Part shown: positions 1-10,585 of the stretch, in pieces
How the letters are laid out: every line of letters starts with the position of its first letter
Numbering within the stretch: position 1 is the first letter of the stretch
NCBI GenBank assembly: GCA_013054445.1
Contig: JAAMPI010001091.1
Location: forward strand, 1 to 20,042
Length of the DNA stretch: 20,042 bases
Source: Cudoniella acicularis
Taxonomy: Eukaryota > Ascomycota > Leotiomycetes > Helotiales > Helotiaceae
Direction of reading: 5' to 3'
The notes under the pieces: generated by a model
Told to the model about the DNA's origin: nothing
Seen by the model: only the letters and a program-made list of their open reading frames with translations
Databases searched by the model: none
Made by a program: the position numbers and the translations under genes

Positions 1-1310
1 AACAAATTGTGCTAATAGTATTATTTTTCAAAGTTGTTCGGATACGTCTGTGGTTTATTGTAGTGTGTGCTTCCAATGCTCTGAAACTTTTACACCGCGT
101 GTAGTTCTTAGGCCCGGTTCATAACGGATTCTCTTCTTGCGTACCGTCTGTTAACTTCATTTGTGAATGAATTCGTGGTACAATGTTGTGTCCTTTGGGT
201 TTGTTTTGTCTCATCCTGATCTAATGTTTTGCTTTATATTAGTCGAAGGATAGTTATCTCGTTCTCGCTATTTCAATTTTCAGCCCTCTTCATATTTAAG
301 TGGCTGGGTGTAATACTCTTGTCACTCTCTAGCTAGATAAAAAAAAAAATGTAAAAAAAAACTGTTCCAGTTCAACGAAAAGAGTAAGAGCACCATTACA
401 GATATCTGCAGCACATTAATAATACCCTTTGAGCACGCGTTCAAAGCCTTCTGCGATGTATCTATAAAGTCTACTGCTTTTGATTCTACCCTGTGCTTTA
501 ACAAATTCGCAGTCATAGTTTCGGACGACCGATTTTAGAGATTTCCTCTACTTGGCGAACGCGGGTGTAAGCATTCGAACATTGAAGTCCAGTTCCAGAG
601 GGGAGCTTGTTACGCACTTCTTTTACGACCATGCTTTACTATAAAATCCCATCTCGATGCGCCGGTAGATCTCTCTCAGTAATACGATCAAAAACTAAGA
701 CTCACATGTCTTTTACTATTCAGCATTGTGATTTTCCACTAAACTATTCCCCTGGTCTCGTGGGCTCGATCTCTCGAGAACTAACCATTGTGTTTAACTC
801 ATCTATATTAATAGTATGAATTCAACTCAGGAATATCTCTCTTTAAAACCATGAGTCGTTTGGTTGCTAGTGATTTTCATAAACTGCTTGATTGGCTCGC
901 GGTTCTATTCCGCGATTGCAAAAGTGGCGTAGTCTGCCAAATCTTAAGCATTTCAAGAGGTCCGTAGAGAACCATGCCTCGCCAGGCCCGACTATTGAAT
1001 GCTATAATTCCTCTCATTTCACTAGATTCCCCGCAAAACGGAAACTCGATATGAATTGTCACGGTGTTATTTTGGTGTGAGAAATTTTAATTTGTGCGAT
1101 GTGCCTTTGCGTACCTGTACTACTATATGACTTGGGCGAGCGAGCGTTTCAATAGCAAGAACAAGTAATTATCTTTAGACAACACGGTTCAAACCTTTCG
1201 GCCCAAACAGATAGCTCCGGACAAGTCTCCTGCAAATAATGGTTACTGCAACGCCAACCCTTAGAGCGCCACTACTTCCTGCCCGGCCGCTGTAGCCATA
1301 TCCTCATAAA

Positions 1311-1565
1311 CTACAGCAAATCCCACGCGAGCGCATCCTGAATCTCACGCCCTCTTAGCAGACCGAGCAGCTTAGCCTCTAATATATCAGCGTTTGGGTA
1401 TGTTCGCCCTATTTCATAGTAGATCATCGAAACGGCAAGTAGCTCTTCTGAATTCTTATAATTGTCTGTTCGAGCGCAGCGATCAATACTTCTACTCCGA
1501 CTTTTCGATCTTGAGGGCGAGAGCTGGAGATAGAATGAACAAATCCTGCTAGCCCCTAGAAACAT
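1311..1565 (-). pseudogene. possible coding relic (84 codons), unknown
   Basis: A minus-strand open stretch whose C-terminal half looks more like real protein than its surroundings: it reads SEELLAVSMIYYEIGRTYPN and then a helical, Leu/Ala/Glu-rich segment ending in DALAWDLL before the stop. The N-terminal half (Ser/Arg-rich) looks random. No family is recognised. It could be the last exon of a decayed gene or chance. Nothing around it supports an expressed gene model. Confidence 0.2.
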
Positions 1566-2015
1566 TTAGTTATTTAAGCTTGACAATTTTGTGCATGTGT
1601 TGGGTGAATTGTAGGAGGACTTACTTCTCTTAGCCATGCATTTCGTTCCTCGACCCCAGATATTTTCTCCTGTGGTGCTTCTTCCTTGAAATTTTCTGTT
1701 TGCTTCTCAACTTCTCTATTTTCGATTTTCGTCCAGCCCCCGGTAGCACCATGGCGTGTAGGTTCGAATTTTGGAAATATAGCTAGCCAGTACAGTTCGA
1801 ATCGCCATTGTTCAAATCGCCCGAAGCTAAGTATTATAGGTGGCTATAAAGGGCTGCAGGAAAGGAAGGTTATGGATAGTATTTTTGAAAAGAAAAATTT
1901 AAAAAGTGTCCATTTTCATTTTGTCCTTTTTAGATCCCGTTAGCGAGATTTTATACGCGCTTCCGTGTTATGGCGTCACACTGATGTCAGGTTCTAAATA
2001 TCCACCATAACTAGT

Positions 2016-2058
2016 AACATAAACTGATTCTAAAATTAGCTAAATCTAAATTTATGTT
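2016..2058. repeat. AT-rich imperfect palindrome (hairpin-capable)
   Basis: AACATAAA at 2016-2023 is matched by its reverse complement TTTATGTT at 2051-2058, and the intervening sequence contains a near-palindromic core around TTAGCTAA. It could extrude as a hairpin or mark the end or centre of a decayed element. It may also be chance in AT-rich DNA. Confidence 0.35.
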
Positions 2059-2531
2059 TGGATTATCATTGATTTGGTCGCCACATAGGTATCGTGATCG
2101 GAGGTCTCATTTGGCGTGATTGTGCTATTTTCCGCACTGTAATTTGGCGCATTAAGTGGTTCGTACGAAAACACTTTAAATGTTAAACTACTTTGAGATA
2201 TACTAGTATAGAATACTTGAACGCACCAACTCTCTAAAAATCCTAATATGTGTTTATCAATTCTATGTATGGTTATCATTGTTAGTTATTTTACTACTGT
2301 GAAGTGTTTTCGCGTGTTCTTGTTTAGACGCGGACTCAAAGCGCGTGGGATAAGAAGGTAATTTGATGAAAAGATAATTTATCAAGATCAGTATCTTTAA
2401 ACATGTAACTTAAATAAACCTCTCTGCATTACCTAAATATCAACATCGTCTTCAAAGAAGCAAATGGCAAGCTATACTCAAGTTACTAGTACCTAGAAGC
2501 AGGCCCCTGCCTATACCAGCTACCCGATCCT

Positions 2532-3596
2532 CTACCCACAAATAAAAGTATCAATACCAAGACCCAGTCTATACGTAGTACCTTTCCCACAAATCGTATT
2601 TCTTGTCTCTAATGCAGCAATAACGAAGACAGCAATACCACAACCAAACAGAAATAAGGTATAGGCAAGATACCAAGGCTCATTAATACAAGGAATAACA
2701 GTGGTGTCGACCCGATTACGGAAGCATGTATAAAAGAAAGCCGTGCTAAACGTCACCAAAAGGAAAATCGCGTAAAGAATATTGAGCGAAAGAGTAGAAG
2801 CCGTTCCAGAAGTGACCCTCGGATTAGGACGAAAGTAAAAGACAGCAAGGAATAACAAGCCAAACGTGATGGATAAAAAGAATATTTTCAAAGTTACCAC
2901 TTGCCAACACTTCTGAGAAATCTTCAAGTCTGCTCTGGCGCACTCTCTCATATCTTCCAGATGCAAGTACCCATCCTCGTGTTTTTCTGTAGCGATGTAC
3001 CGATAATCTTCAGTAAGCCACCTCGCAGCCGGGAGTCTAAACAAACCCGCGATAGCTAACGGCTGAAATATATTCGAAAGCGCAACCGTCATGGCGAAAC
3101 CACCGAGACTGATCCCCTTCCCAAGCTGATACACCGCCTGAAGACCCTGGTACGAAACAAGTAGAGTCTGGAAGCCTGAGCTCGAGAAGAGCGAAAATCC
3201 CAATTCGGGAGAATGCTTCAGGTATTCTTGGCTGGCTATCATTGTTTCTTCCGAACCGTCCCAGCGGTCATCAATCCAGAAAGCGGCGTTGGTTGCGGCT
3301 ATGTCTTCTCCTGTCCATCTGGTGGATTTTCGCCCAGAGAGTCGGATGGTGATGGAGTAGTAGCGCCAGAAGATTGAGGTTGGGTTGTAGTGGACAATTT
3401 TGTTGTACCATTGAGGTGGTTTTTGGGAGAGGACAACGATGGTTGGTGCCCCGACTAGGATGTGCGTTATTAGAGGCACCAAGCATAGTGTTAACTGGGA
3501 GTGCCAGTCGGAGAGTGTAAGGGAGTTGGATTGGAAGGTGAATTGGAATGGTAAACGACGGTGTAGGATTTGTAAGGTCGTCCTGGGATTTGGCAT
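2532..3596 (-). CDS. multi-pass membrane protein, function unknown (354 aa)
   Basis: A single-exon ORF starting at the ATG at 3596; an in-frame TAG lies upstream with no ATG between, so this is the first possible start in frame. Hydrophobic segments are visible at about residues 35-57, 161-187, 236-256, 269-291 and 308-329, giving roughly five transmembrane helices. Between the first and second lies a long polar stretch (about 58-160) with a Trp/Asp-rich patch (AAFWIDDRWDGSEE). The segments PLITHILVGAP and NPTSIFWRYYSI resemble, from memory, a family of uncharacterised integral membrane proteins common in filamentous ascomycetes; I know no assigned reaction. Charged loop 195-235 (TEDYRYIATEKHEDG and onward) is probably cytosolic or luminal; topology is not decided by the sequence. 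A short first exon upstream cannot be excluded, but the ORF is self-contained. Confidence 0.75.
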   Translation of the reverse strand: MPNPRTTLQILHRRLPFQFTFQSNSLTLSDWHSQLTLCLVPLITHILVGAPTIVVLSQKPPQWYNKIVHYNPTSIFWRYYSITIRLSGRKSTRWTGEDIAATNAAFWIDDRWDGSEETMIASQEYLKHSPELGFSLFSSSGFQTLLVSYQGLQAVYQLGKGISLGGFAMTVALSNIFQPLAIAGLFRLPAARWLTEDYRYIATEKHEDGYLHLEDMRECARADLKISQKCWQVVTLKIFFLSITFGLLFLAVFYFRPNPRVTSGTASTLSLNILYAIFLLVTFSTAFFYTCFRNRVDTTVIPCINEPWYLAYTLFLFGCGIAVFVIAALETRNTICGKGTTYRLGLGIDTFICG

Positions 3597-5410
3597 TCTT
3601 GCCTCAATGCACTGACAATGTCCCTTGGAAGTGCAGTTAATGATCGATTCCTAGCGGGTTTTAAATGTATTAAAGTCTCCATGGTGACTTAGTGACTTGT
3701 CACCACGCCCTCGAAAGCTAGAAGTGAGGCAGTGCTCGAATAACCTAGTATTCTGAAAGGTTGGATTTTGCATGTATGCACAGTTAGTTGATACGAGACA
3801 TCAAGCGGAACTTTCCAATTGACATCCGTTTGTGCGTTCCAAGTTTTCTTCCGAGAAATTTGTGGTTGGTCTTTTGAGCCCCAGTGTAGGGCCAATCACC
3901 TATATGATTCCTATCGCTCCTCCGACTACTTGCAGGATAATGTGGCAGTGACTCTGTTTTGACGAGCGGGCGGCCCGCCACCGTTACACAGCATAATGGC
4001 CAGGCTTTCTCTCAAGCTTCCACACAACGAGGCTACAGCTATGTCACTCCACAGTATAAGGTGGTCTGATTCTTGTGCGTTAGGAGATAAGTGAGGCTAC
4101 GAATCGGAGTTTTTTATTTTCAGAAAACGTGGAAACCCCGTGGCTTTAAGCTTCACAGCCCCCCTAGCACGGATATAGCGCTGGTGGCGGAATGAGAACC
4201 TTAAAATAGATAGAGATCCTTGACTTTCCACCAAGGCTAGAATTCAAGAATTCGAGAAACGGTCGTTTGCTCATTGAATTCGGGCGTACTGTTTCGACGA
4301 ATAGTATCTAGCCTCTCTCTTTAACACTTTACTTTAATCCTTCTCCGAAAATTTTACGAGAACTGTAAAAGCAGTTAGTATTTCCACAATTGCACAATCG
4401 TCTAATTCGAATAATCCAGTCAACCAAATCCAATACGAAGAGATAGGATCAGGTTACTTATAGTGCTGTTAGATGTTTATATAGAGGCTTGTTTTAATAA
4501 GAGATTCTTTTTTTTTCATTTTTACATATTTTAACCTTATGCTGGTAATTAAGTTTTGTGTTTATGTGAATACGAGAGGGAATTAACAATAGCACCTATA
4601 TTGACAGCACTCCTATCTTTTCTCTCACCTCTCACTTCCTCGGGTCAAAATCCAAACGCAAATCCAATACCAACCTCAACCCTACCCCAAAGCCCCTCAA
4701 GCTCGCTCCTACCACCTCACATCACCATAGCAAATACATCACTACGAGCAGCGATATTCTCCAAGCCTACACTCCAACGTACTGTCCCCCCCGCCCAAAA
4801 TAGATACGTTGAGGGAATTAACATCTTAGATATTTATAAAGTTATCATGATCCCTTCTTCCTGATCATTATGATTCACGAGAGTCTTTGATTCACCTCGT
4901 TAAGTGACTAGAAACTTCGATGTAAACGTAAAGGGAGTTGAGGACATGTTACCCGAATGCTTGAAGATTGATAAGCTTGTGGCTCAGCCGTAGTTGTGTA
5001 TAGTGAATACAGGTAGTCTTGTGAATCATTCTCCTTTACTGCTACCTTTTATTCACCTCCTACCATTATTCCCTACTCCCTACTCCTCTACCACCCCTAG
5101 ACCCCAAAACTCAGATATAAAATCTCGCCTCCTACCCTTTCACTATTCCTTCCTGTCTAGTTAACAAATTCCACTACAAGGCAGAAAGAAAGGTCTCAGA
5201 CTATTAAAAGGAAGAATAGAATCTGAAAGCATATTGCAGTCCTATGACAGGCTGTCTTCCGAAATAACATAACCCCTTTCCGCTACAGAATCAATCATAA
5301 ATCTCCTTATCGAAGATTAAGAAATACGAAAATTCGAACGAAAGTATATGTTTGACAACACCTCCCCCTTGACAGCACTTTCGGCGGATGTACCAGCCTA
5401 GTGGTTCATT
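3597..5410. other. intergenic region with pyrimidine/purine-biased tracts
   Basis: This holds the promoter side of the membrane-protein gene. A plus-strand open stretch at about 4600-4864 is Pro/Ser-rich and lacks an ATG in a good place. A GC-rich 5-bp inverted repeat (GCGGG CGG CCCGC) lies near 3967-3979. The part below 5411 looks like the 3' flank of the coding-like exon at 5411-5653. No RNA gene or mobile element was seen. Confidence 0.5.
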
Positions 5411-5653
5411 TCATCGTGCTTGCTTGGCGGTGGCCGATGATCTGAAGGTGAAGGCGTGAGAGAGAGGATCAGACCTTGTGAGAGCATCCTTTGATATCAT
5501 GTATTCCAGAACCTGCTCAACAGCCCATTCGAGTGGATTGATTTCCTTAAAGAGACGGACGGGAGCAGAAGCCTGTGGATTTAGGGAGGGAGTATCTTCG
5601 GTGAGATCAAGGAACTGCGAGTTTATAGTAGATTTTGCCGGAGGCTGGTCGTG
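5411..5653 (-). CDS. orphan terminal exon, coding-like, 5' part not found
   Basis: On the minus strand an 81-codon open stretch, ending in TGA at 5411-5413, follows a textbook acceptor (branch-like TTCTAAC then TTCTAAG at 5654). The translation has natural composition: a Gln/Pro/Ser-rich start, then FLDLTEDTPSLN, then LFKEINPLEWAVEQVLEYM, and a Ser/Thr/Ala tail ending TAKQAR. The WAVEQVLEYM piece resembles the first helix of SAM-like domains (W..E.V..W/Y), but too little remains to be sure, and FLDLTED resembles a SUMO-interacting hydrophobic-acidic patch. I found no upstream exon with a start in the right phase between 5654 and 6260: the apparent leader near 5920-6060 is followed by ATG codons that run into early stops. 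It may be the last exon of a gene whose other exons I misjudged, or the remnant of a broken gene. The strand and frame are better supported than the gene model. Confidence 0.4.
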   Translation of the reverse strand, partial: HDQPPAKSTINSQFLDLTEDTPSLNPQASAPVRLFKEINPLEWAVEQVLEYMISKDALTRSDPLSHAFTFRSSATAKQAR

Positions 5654-6260
5654 CTTAGAAGTTAGAAGAAGCTTACTTGGTCGGCATTCAATATTCCGTT
5701 TCCCACTCGTAACATCTCCCTGCTACACCCTCAAACCACCTATACTCGAGTCCCAACGCAAAACAAACACTAAACAAATCCATAACTCCCCTCCCTCAGT
5801 GACAACAACAACAAGCAACAAAAACAAACCCCCCCTCTAACGAATACCTACCTTTATCCCTGAAAAATGGAAACCTTTTATCCCATCAAAAAATGAGGCT
5901 AGCCTGGCTATGTGAAGTTTTATGATTCATAACAAGGTATAAGGTTGTGAAGGCTGAAGTAAGTCGGTGAGCGTTGGGAGTGGGAATGAGTATTAAGAAG
6001 CGAAAACGTTATACTGAATTGAAGTGTAGTAAAGTGAAAGCCTCTAACTAGTCATCTATCCGACCAAAGATCAAGGTCAAGGTCAAGGTCAAAGGCCGCC
6101 GCTTAAGTACGAACTTATGTGAAGTAAAAAGCAAACAATCAAGCAGGCTGGAGAACTGGAAAAATCTCATCTAAAAAGCAATGTCCTCACCAAACCACCA
6201 CGATTCTCAAATCCCCTTTTCATCCACCCTTTATATCGTCCTTCCCTTTACATCAAGCAT
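5654..6260. other. intergenic region; probable minus-strand leader/intron sequence
   Basis: Read on the minus strand, about 5920-6060 looks like a fungal 5' leader (C/T-rich, CAACGCTCACC, TTCACAACC), and a possible donor GGTAGGT occurs near 5848, so an intron of about 195 nt to the acceptor at 5654 is conceivable. A (CAA)n-like stretch lies at 5801-5829. The 3' flank of the F-box gene occupies the right end. Confidence 0.35.
6071..6095. repeat. short tandem hexamer repeat (TCAAGG)3
   Basis: Three perfect TCAAGG units at 6071-6088 are followed by a variant TCAAAGG. The minus strand reads as CCTTGA repeats. It lies about 165 bp past the stop of the F-box gene. It could be a transcription-factor site cluster or a simple microsatellite. 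Confidence 0.7.
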
Positions 6261-9200
6261 TCAACGAGCCCTCCCCTTTCCTTTCCCTTTCGGACTGTCC
6301 AAACTCGGAAACTCCTCATCCCCATACACATCATCAACCACATCCCCATCTTCAACCTGACCCCTACTCTTCGCCTCCGCCAAACTCAACTGCAGCGCAT
6401 AATCCAGGTCATCGGCAGCGACTGCTTCCTTCCGCTTGCTACTACTAGCACTACCCGTACCTCTCGACCTACGGCTCTTGCTCGCCTTACTCGTAGATGG
6501 CGAAGACGAAGCGGAGCGTCTGCTCTTTTTCGTCTTATACGTGATCGGAATATCGTATTCGCCTGAGCCGGAAGCGCGGGGGGAACGGCCACCTTCATCC
6601 ACACCATCCATGAGAGAAAGACGAATAGCTTCCTCGATATCATGCTCGAATTCATTGTCTGTCTTGAACTTTGGCGAGGTGCTTGATCGGCCTTGAACAC
6701 TGCCTTCGGGGGTCACGGTAGTACTGCTGGTCCAGACTCCTTGGGAGGTCTCCCCTGTGTCGGCGAGGTACCCAGCATCGCTGACACTCGTGCTCATACG
6801 ACGTTCTTCGTCCTTTTGGAAAGTTTCTGCGGATACCATCTCTGCATACCTGAGAGCTTCTTCGTCGCTGAGACCACCCAAACCAACACCAAACCTACCA
6901 CGAAGACGCGCTTCTTCCCTAGCTCGGCGAAGCTTCTCTTTCTTCAATTCTTCCTGCTCGGTGGCGATGTAATCCATCAACGCTCCCCTTCCTGTGGTCG
7001 TGAAGCGATCGGGTCCTGAATTGCTTCCACGCTCATTTGAACGACGGAGACGACGTTTCTTGCTCTGATATTGATCGGCAGCAGAAGAGCTGTATGACCA
7101 ATAGCGAAGGTGTGTTCCCAAGGAAACCATACCACGGAGAACAGTTGGATCCGGGTCGAGAATGATCGCTCCCGCAGCATAGAGATTGATTCCAACACCG
7201 AGGGCGGAAGCCTCAGCTTGAATCAGCCGACGTCGGGCTCGGGATGAGAATCGAGAATTGAGAGTTCTAATCGGCTGAGGCGTGGATGCAAGAGGATCCC
7301 AGGATTGAACGAGACCATCATTGCCACCATGGACGAGATATAAAGCAGATACAGCAAGGCATGAGATTTGCGGCGAATCTGTGTAGATAATTCGTAGGGG
7401 ATCGAGGTCATTAGCCAATGCTGGGTTTGTAGATTGAGGTCCACGCATATTCCACATGAGGACAACACCAGTATTTGTGCCAACAGCAAGGAAACGTGCT
7501 CTGTGACCAGGAGTTTGAGCTCCTCCAACACTAGCCTCGGAGGGTGTAGCATATGGGGATGAAAACTCGCTGCCATTGACAGTTCGCAGAGGATCTTCAT
7601 CGACGGTAAGCATGGCATAAGTAGATAAATCAACCCCGCTTGTTGTGATCTCATCAGCATGATGATTCTTCAGTGAGAAGATAGTGGTACGCCATTCTTC
7701 GACCAAAGTCGTAGATATCATACGTAGAGACGGGGTGCTAGGCACGGATGGGGATCGATTAGGAGATTGACGTCTTGGACTGATTACAGTACTTCCACCG
7801 AAGATGGAGCCGATCTGTCGCTCGGGCGAAGGGTCCCTAGGAGGTGTGATCACAGATCCGCCACCAAATAGCGACGCCATGCTAATCGTCCTTGGCGACA
7901 TCGGCGGTGTCTTGGGTATTGGATACTCCTCGCGAGAAGCTTGTTCAGCCTTCCACCTGGTGAACCTTTGGATCTCTGCGGCTTCTTCTTTTTCGAATCC
8001 ACATTTGATCACCACAATGCCTTCTCCCGCACCATTTCCATCATCGCCTGCAAAATCGACTTCAAGTCTTCTGCGCATATCCCAGCCTTCACACATCTTG
8101 CGAAAGTGAACGGGATGGAAGGCCAGAAATTTTTCAATCTCCAGTGTCTCGGCGACAATTTGTGCTTTCGATAAACGCATTGACTTTGAGGAAGATCTTG
8201 GAGAATAGCTGCCGTGAACCTCTGCCTCATGATATGGATCATCTCGAGCAACGCGGCGTGAAGGTTCAACAAGATTCCAATATGCAGTACGACCTGCATT
8301 CCATGCATGTCTGCCGGCATTGTTCTCTTCAACTCTCACATCAGTGAGAGGGGATGTAATTGTCTCTGTGAGATAGAATACCTCACCAAGAGCATTTAGA
8401 GCAACGGCCCATACACGACCAGTAGCTTTACGCTTGAGGCTGTAAGATTCATCGATCTGGATGCTAATGATTGGAACGCCAGGGCTAAGTACCCATTTCG
8501 CAGTCACTTGGCCTTTCGGAATGCGACGTCCATGTGGAGTGTCAGCTCCCAATGAATATGCCGTGACAACTCCCAACGTAGAGCCAGCCATGATGCCAAT
8601 CAGACCATCCGTAGCAAGAGGTACAGCGCTAGACTTGGCAATCCATACAGCAGACATGGCTTCGGTCAACCCGGGGATAGCAGGGATACCACATTCATGA
8701 TCAATAATGTCATTTGGTTGACTGATAAAGCGTCCACGCATTTCTTCGGATGACCTAAAGTACGTTTGACCACCAGGGAACCCTTCACCGTACACCATGC
8801 CAAAAGGCTGGCTCAGGTCCATGGAATTGGGAAGACCTGCAGGGCCTTCTCCTTCACCATATGGCAGATCACCAACAAACAAATCTGCGAATTGCGGTAG
8901 TGCTTGTGGATCGGAGAGTCCCCAATTGTCAATCTTGCCAATGTTCGGATCACTAGTGCATGCAGATCCAGTCTCGTCGGTTCCATGGATGAAGCGAGGT
9001 GATTTCTTGCCATTGTTGAACACAGCCTGAATATGGTTGATAGTTGCAAAAAGCTGAGAGCTGTATGTCACAACTGCATTTGCATTGTTGGCAGCACTAT
9101 TGGATCTTGAAGAAGCACCATGGCCAGGTGCGATCTGAGCAGGTTTTCCACGTCCCAAGCTTCGCAAAAGTCTTGTACGCAAGATATACTCGCTACGCCA

Positions 9201-9939
9201 AGATGCCAAAGCAGTCAATCGAGTGAAAACACGTTGTTCAGAGCGAAGTTGTTCCCGAGCCTCCTGATCGGAACCTCGTCGATTGGTATGGATCGGAGCG
9301 TCAATTGCGTCCTGGCCAGGGAAGAATCGAGAGAAGGCAATGCGCCAGGCATGTGGTGTTGTTACTAGGCTGTAAAATCTTTTCGAGACTGTTGATACAG
9401 CAGAGAGGGAGGCAGCTGGCAGATGCGATAGGATGTGGGTAAGAACCTCTGGTAAGAATTAGCACCTATTCAATATCGGAAGTGACCATCATGGATTCTT
9501 GCAGAGTTGATGCCACGGTTTACATACCATTTGGGAACTTATCAAGCTGAGGTGCATCCAATCTGGTCCCCCTTTTCTTCACAACCTTGAAACCTGGTCC
9601 CTCGCTCTGTTTTCTAGGTGGCGAAGGCGACAAAGCATTCTCATATTCCGAAATGCGTTGAAATGAAGCCTTTGGTCTATCAAGACCGCCCTCGGCAACA
9701 TTCAACTTTTGCAATTGCTCCTGAACATCAGCGACATCGGCATCAGCAGCAGACGCGTCGATATTTGTCGCAATTCTTCGCTCTGCGGATTCACCCTGCT
9801 CTTTGTCTCGAGGGTCGCGCAGGAGTTCTGCGGACTGCAGCTGTTCATCAAGAAAGCCATGTTGGGAAGAGGCGGTGGGTGCTGACGGGGTGATGTTGTT
9901 AAAAATACGTGTTGAAGTTTCGATAGGCTCTGGTTGCAT
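6261..9939 (-). CDS. F-box protein with WD40-like blades and two UIMs (1199 aa)
   Basis: Exons are 9939-9528 and 9448-6261; the intron (9527-9449, 79 nt) has donor GTATGT, branch GCTAAT and acceptor CCAG. The join restores LDKFPNEVLTHILSHLP, the core of an F-box (about residues 131-180), whose role in known proteins is to bind Skp1 within an SCF ubiquitin ligase. The middle holds WD40-like strands (AVGTNTGVVLMWN near 797, HGGNDGLVQSWDP near 847, GTHLRYWSYS near 915), probably a substrate-binding propeller. A charged helix EQEELKKEKLRRAREEARLR lies near 977. Two ubiquitin-interacting motifs follow: DIEEAIRLSLMDG near 1074 and DLDYALQLSLAEA near 1154. The C-terminus is Lys/Gly/Arg-rich. The ATG at 9939 is preceded by an AUG-free leader of at least 150 nt, supporting this start. 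The domain calls are visible; the substrate is unknown. Function as a ubiquitin-ligase receptor that also binds ubiquitin is inference. Confidence 0.9.
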
Positions 9940-10585
9940 AAAACTGAGTGACGGAAACTCGGGTTCGTAGGTTCGACTGAGCCAGTATTTCTGGGTCAGT
10001 CCTGAGAGTGTGAATGGAGTCGAAAGTGTTGAGATCTTCTGTGTAGATTGTTCTGATCGTTCTCGAGAAGATTTCGGTGACGTGAAGTTCTGGGAGATTG
10101 TGATGTGGATATTTACTGGTGCGGATTATCCCTGCAACGCTTACTTTGGCTTAGCGCGAAATCATTTCAACTCCTAATTTACACGGGCTTCCCTTTTGCA
10201 TTCAGCTGAAGTTTTATGAAAGATTATTTCCACTCGCTTGTTACTTTAATACTTGATCTGCTTAAAATTCACTTTAAAGTATCATCCCAAGTTTCCGAAT
10301 ATTCTCTTCACCGAAGACTCCTTTTATATTTTCAAGATAAGGCTTTTATTTACTCTCGTCAACACTCTGTATACATTTACTATTACAAAATTATCTTTTC
10401 CCTATGCTCAGAATCCAAGTTCTGGGGTATATGCATAAAAATCGCCTTTAAGATCATCAAGATCATTAAAATCGTTCAAAAAGCCGCCCACCTAAATCTC
10501 CTTCGTCTCTTTCCCCTCCCCAGTGCCACCCAAATGCCATCCGTCCTCCCACTGCCAGCCCAAACAAAACGCCTCATGTTTCCCA
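9940..10585. other. intergenic: F-box gene promoter/leader and 3' flank of wall-protein gene
   Basis: Positions 9940 to about 10140 form the AUG-free leader and proximal promoter of the F-box gene on the minus strand. About 10200-10480 is AT-rich and is likely the 3' flank of the gene ending at 10586. A plus-strand open frame from 10216 runs into the antisense of that gene and is Ile/Lys/Leu/Phe-rich low-complexity; I do not consider it a gene. Confidence 0.6.

Larger units (their letters stand above)
1..2531. other. AT-rich intergenic region, no convincing gene
   Basis: No ORF here has convincing protein-like sequence from a proper start, apart from the doubtful stretch at 1311-1565. The region is AT-rich with runs of A at about 339-360 and many stops in all frames. 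Several GTTCGAA or GTTCAAA words near 1761-1817 recall tRNA B-boxes, but no acceptor stem or A-box accompanies them. A hairpin-forming palindrome sits at 2016-2058. It could be gene-poor spacer or a decayed mobile element; no terminal repeats or transposase/reverse-transcriptase motifs were seen. Confidence 0.5.

Noticed and set aside
1755..1830. Possible tRNA gene suggested by GTTCGAA-type words
   Set aside because: No A-box, anticodon arm or acceptor-stem pairing could be drawn around any of the three B-box-like words.
4556..4864. Plus-strand Pro/Ser-rich ORF of 102 codons
   Set aside because: It does not begin with ATG and has no clear acceptor or leader upstream; composition is explained by C-rich sequence.
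5478..5840. Plus-strand 120-codon ORF
   Set aside because: It does not begin with ATG and its first half is antisense to the much more protein-like minus-strand exon at 5411-5653.
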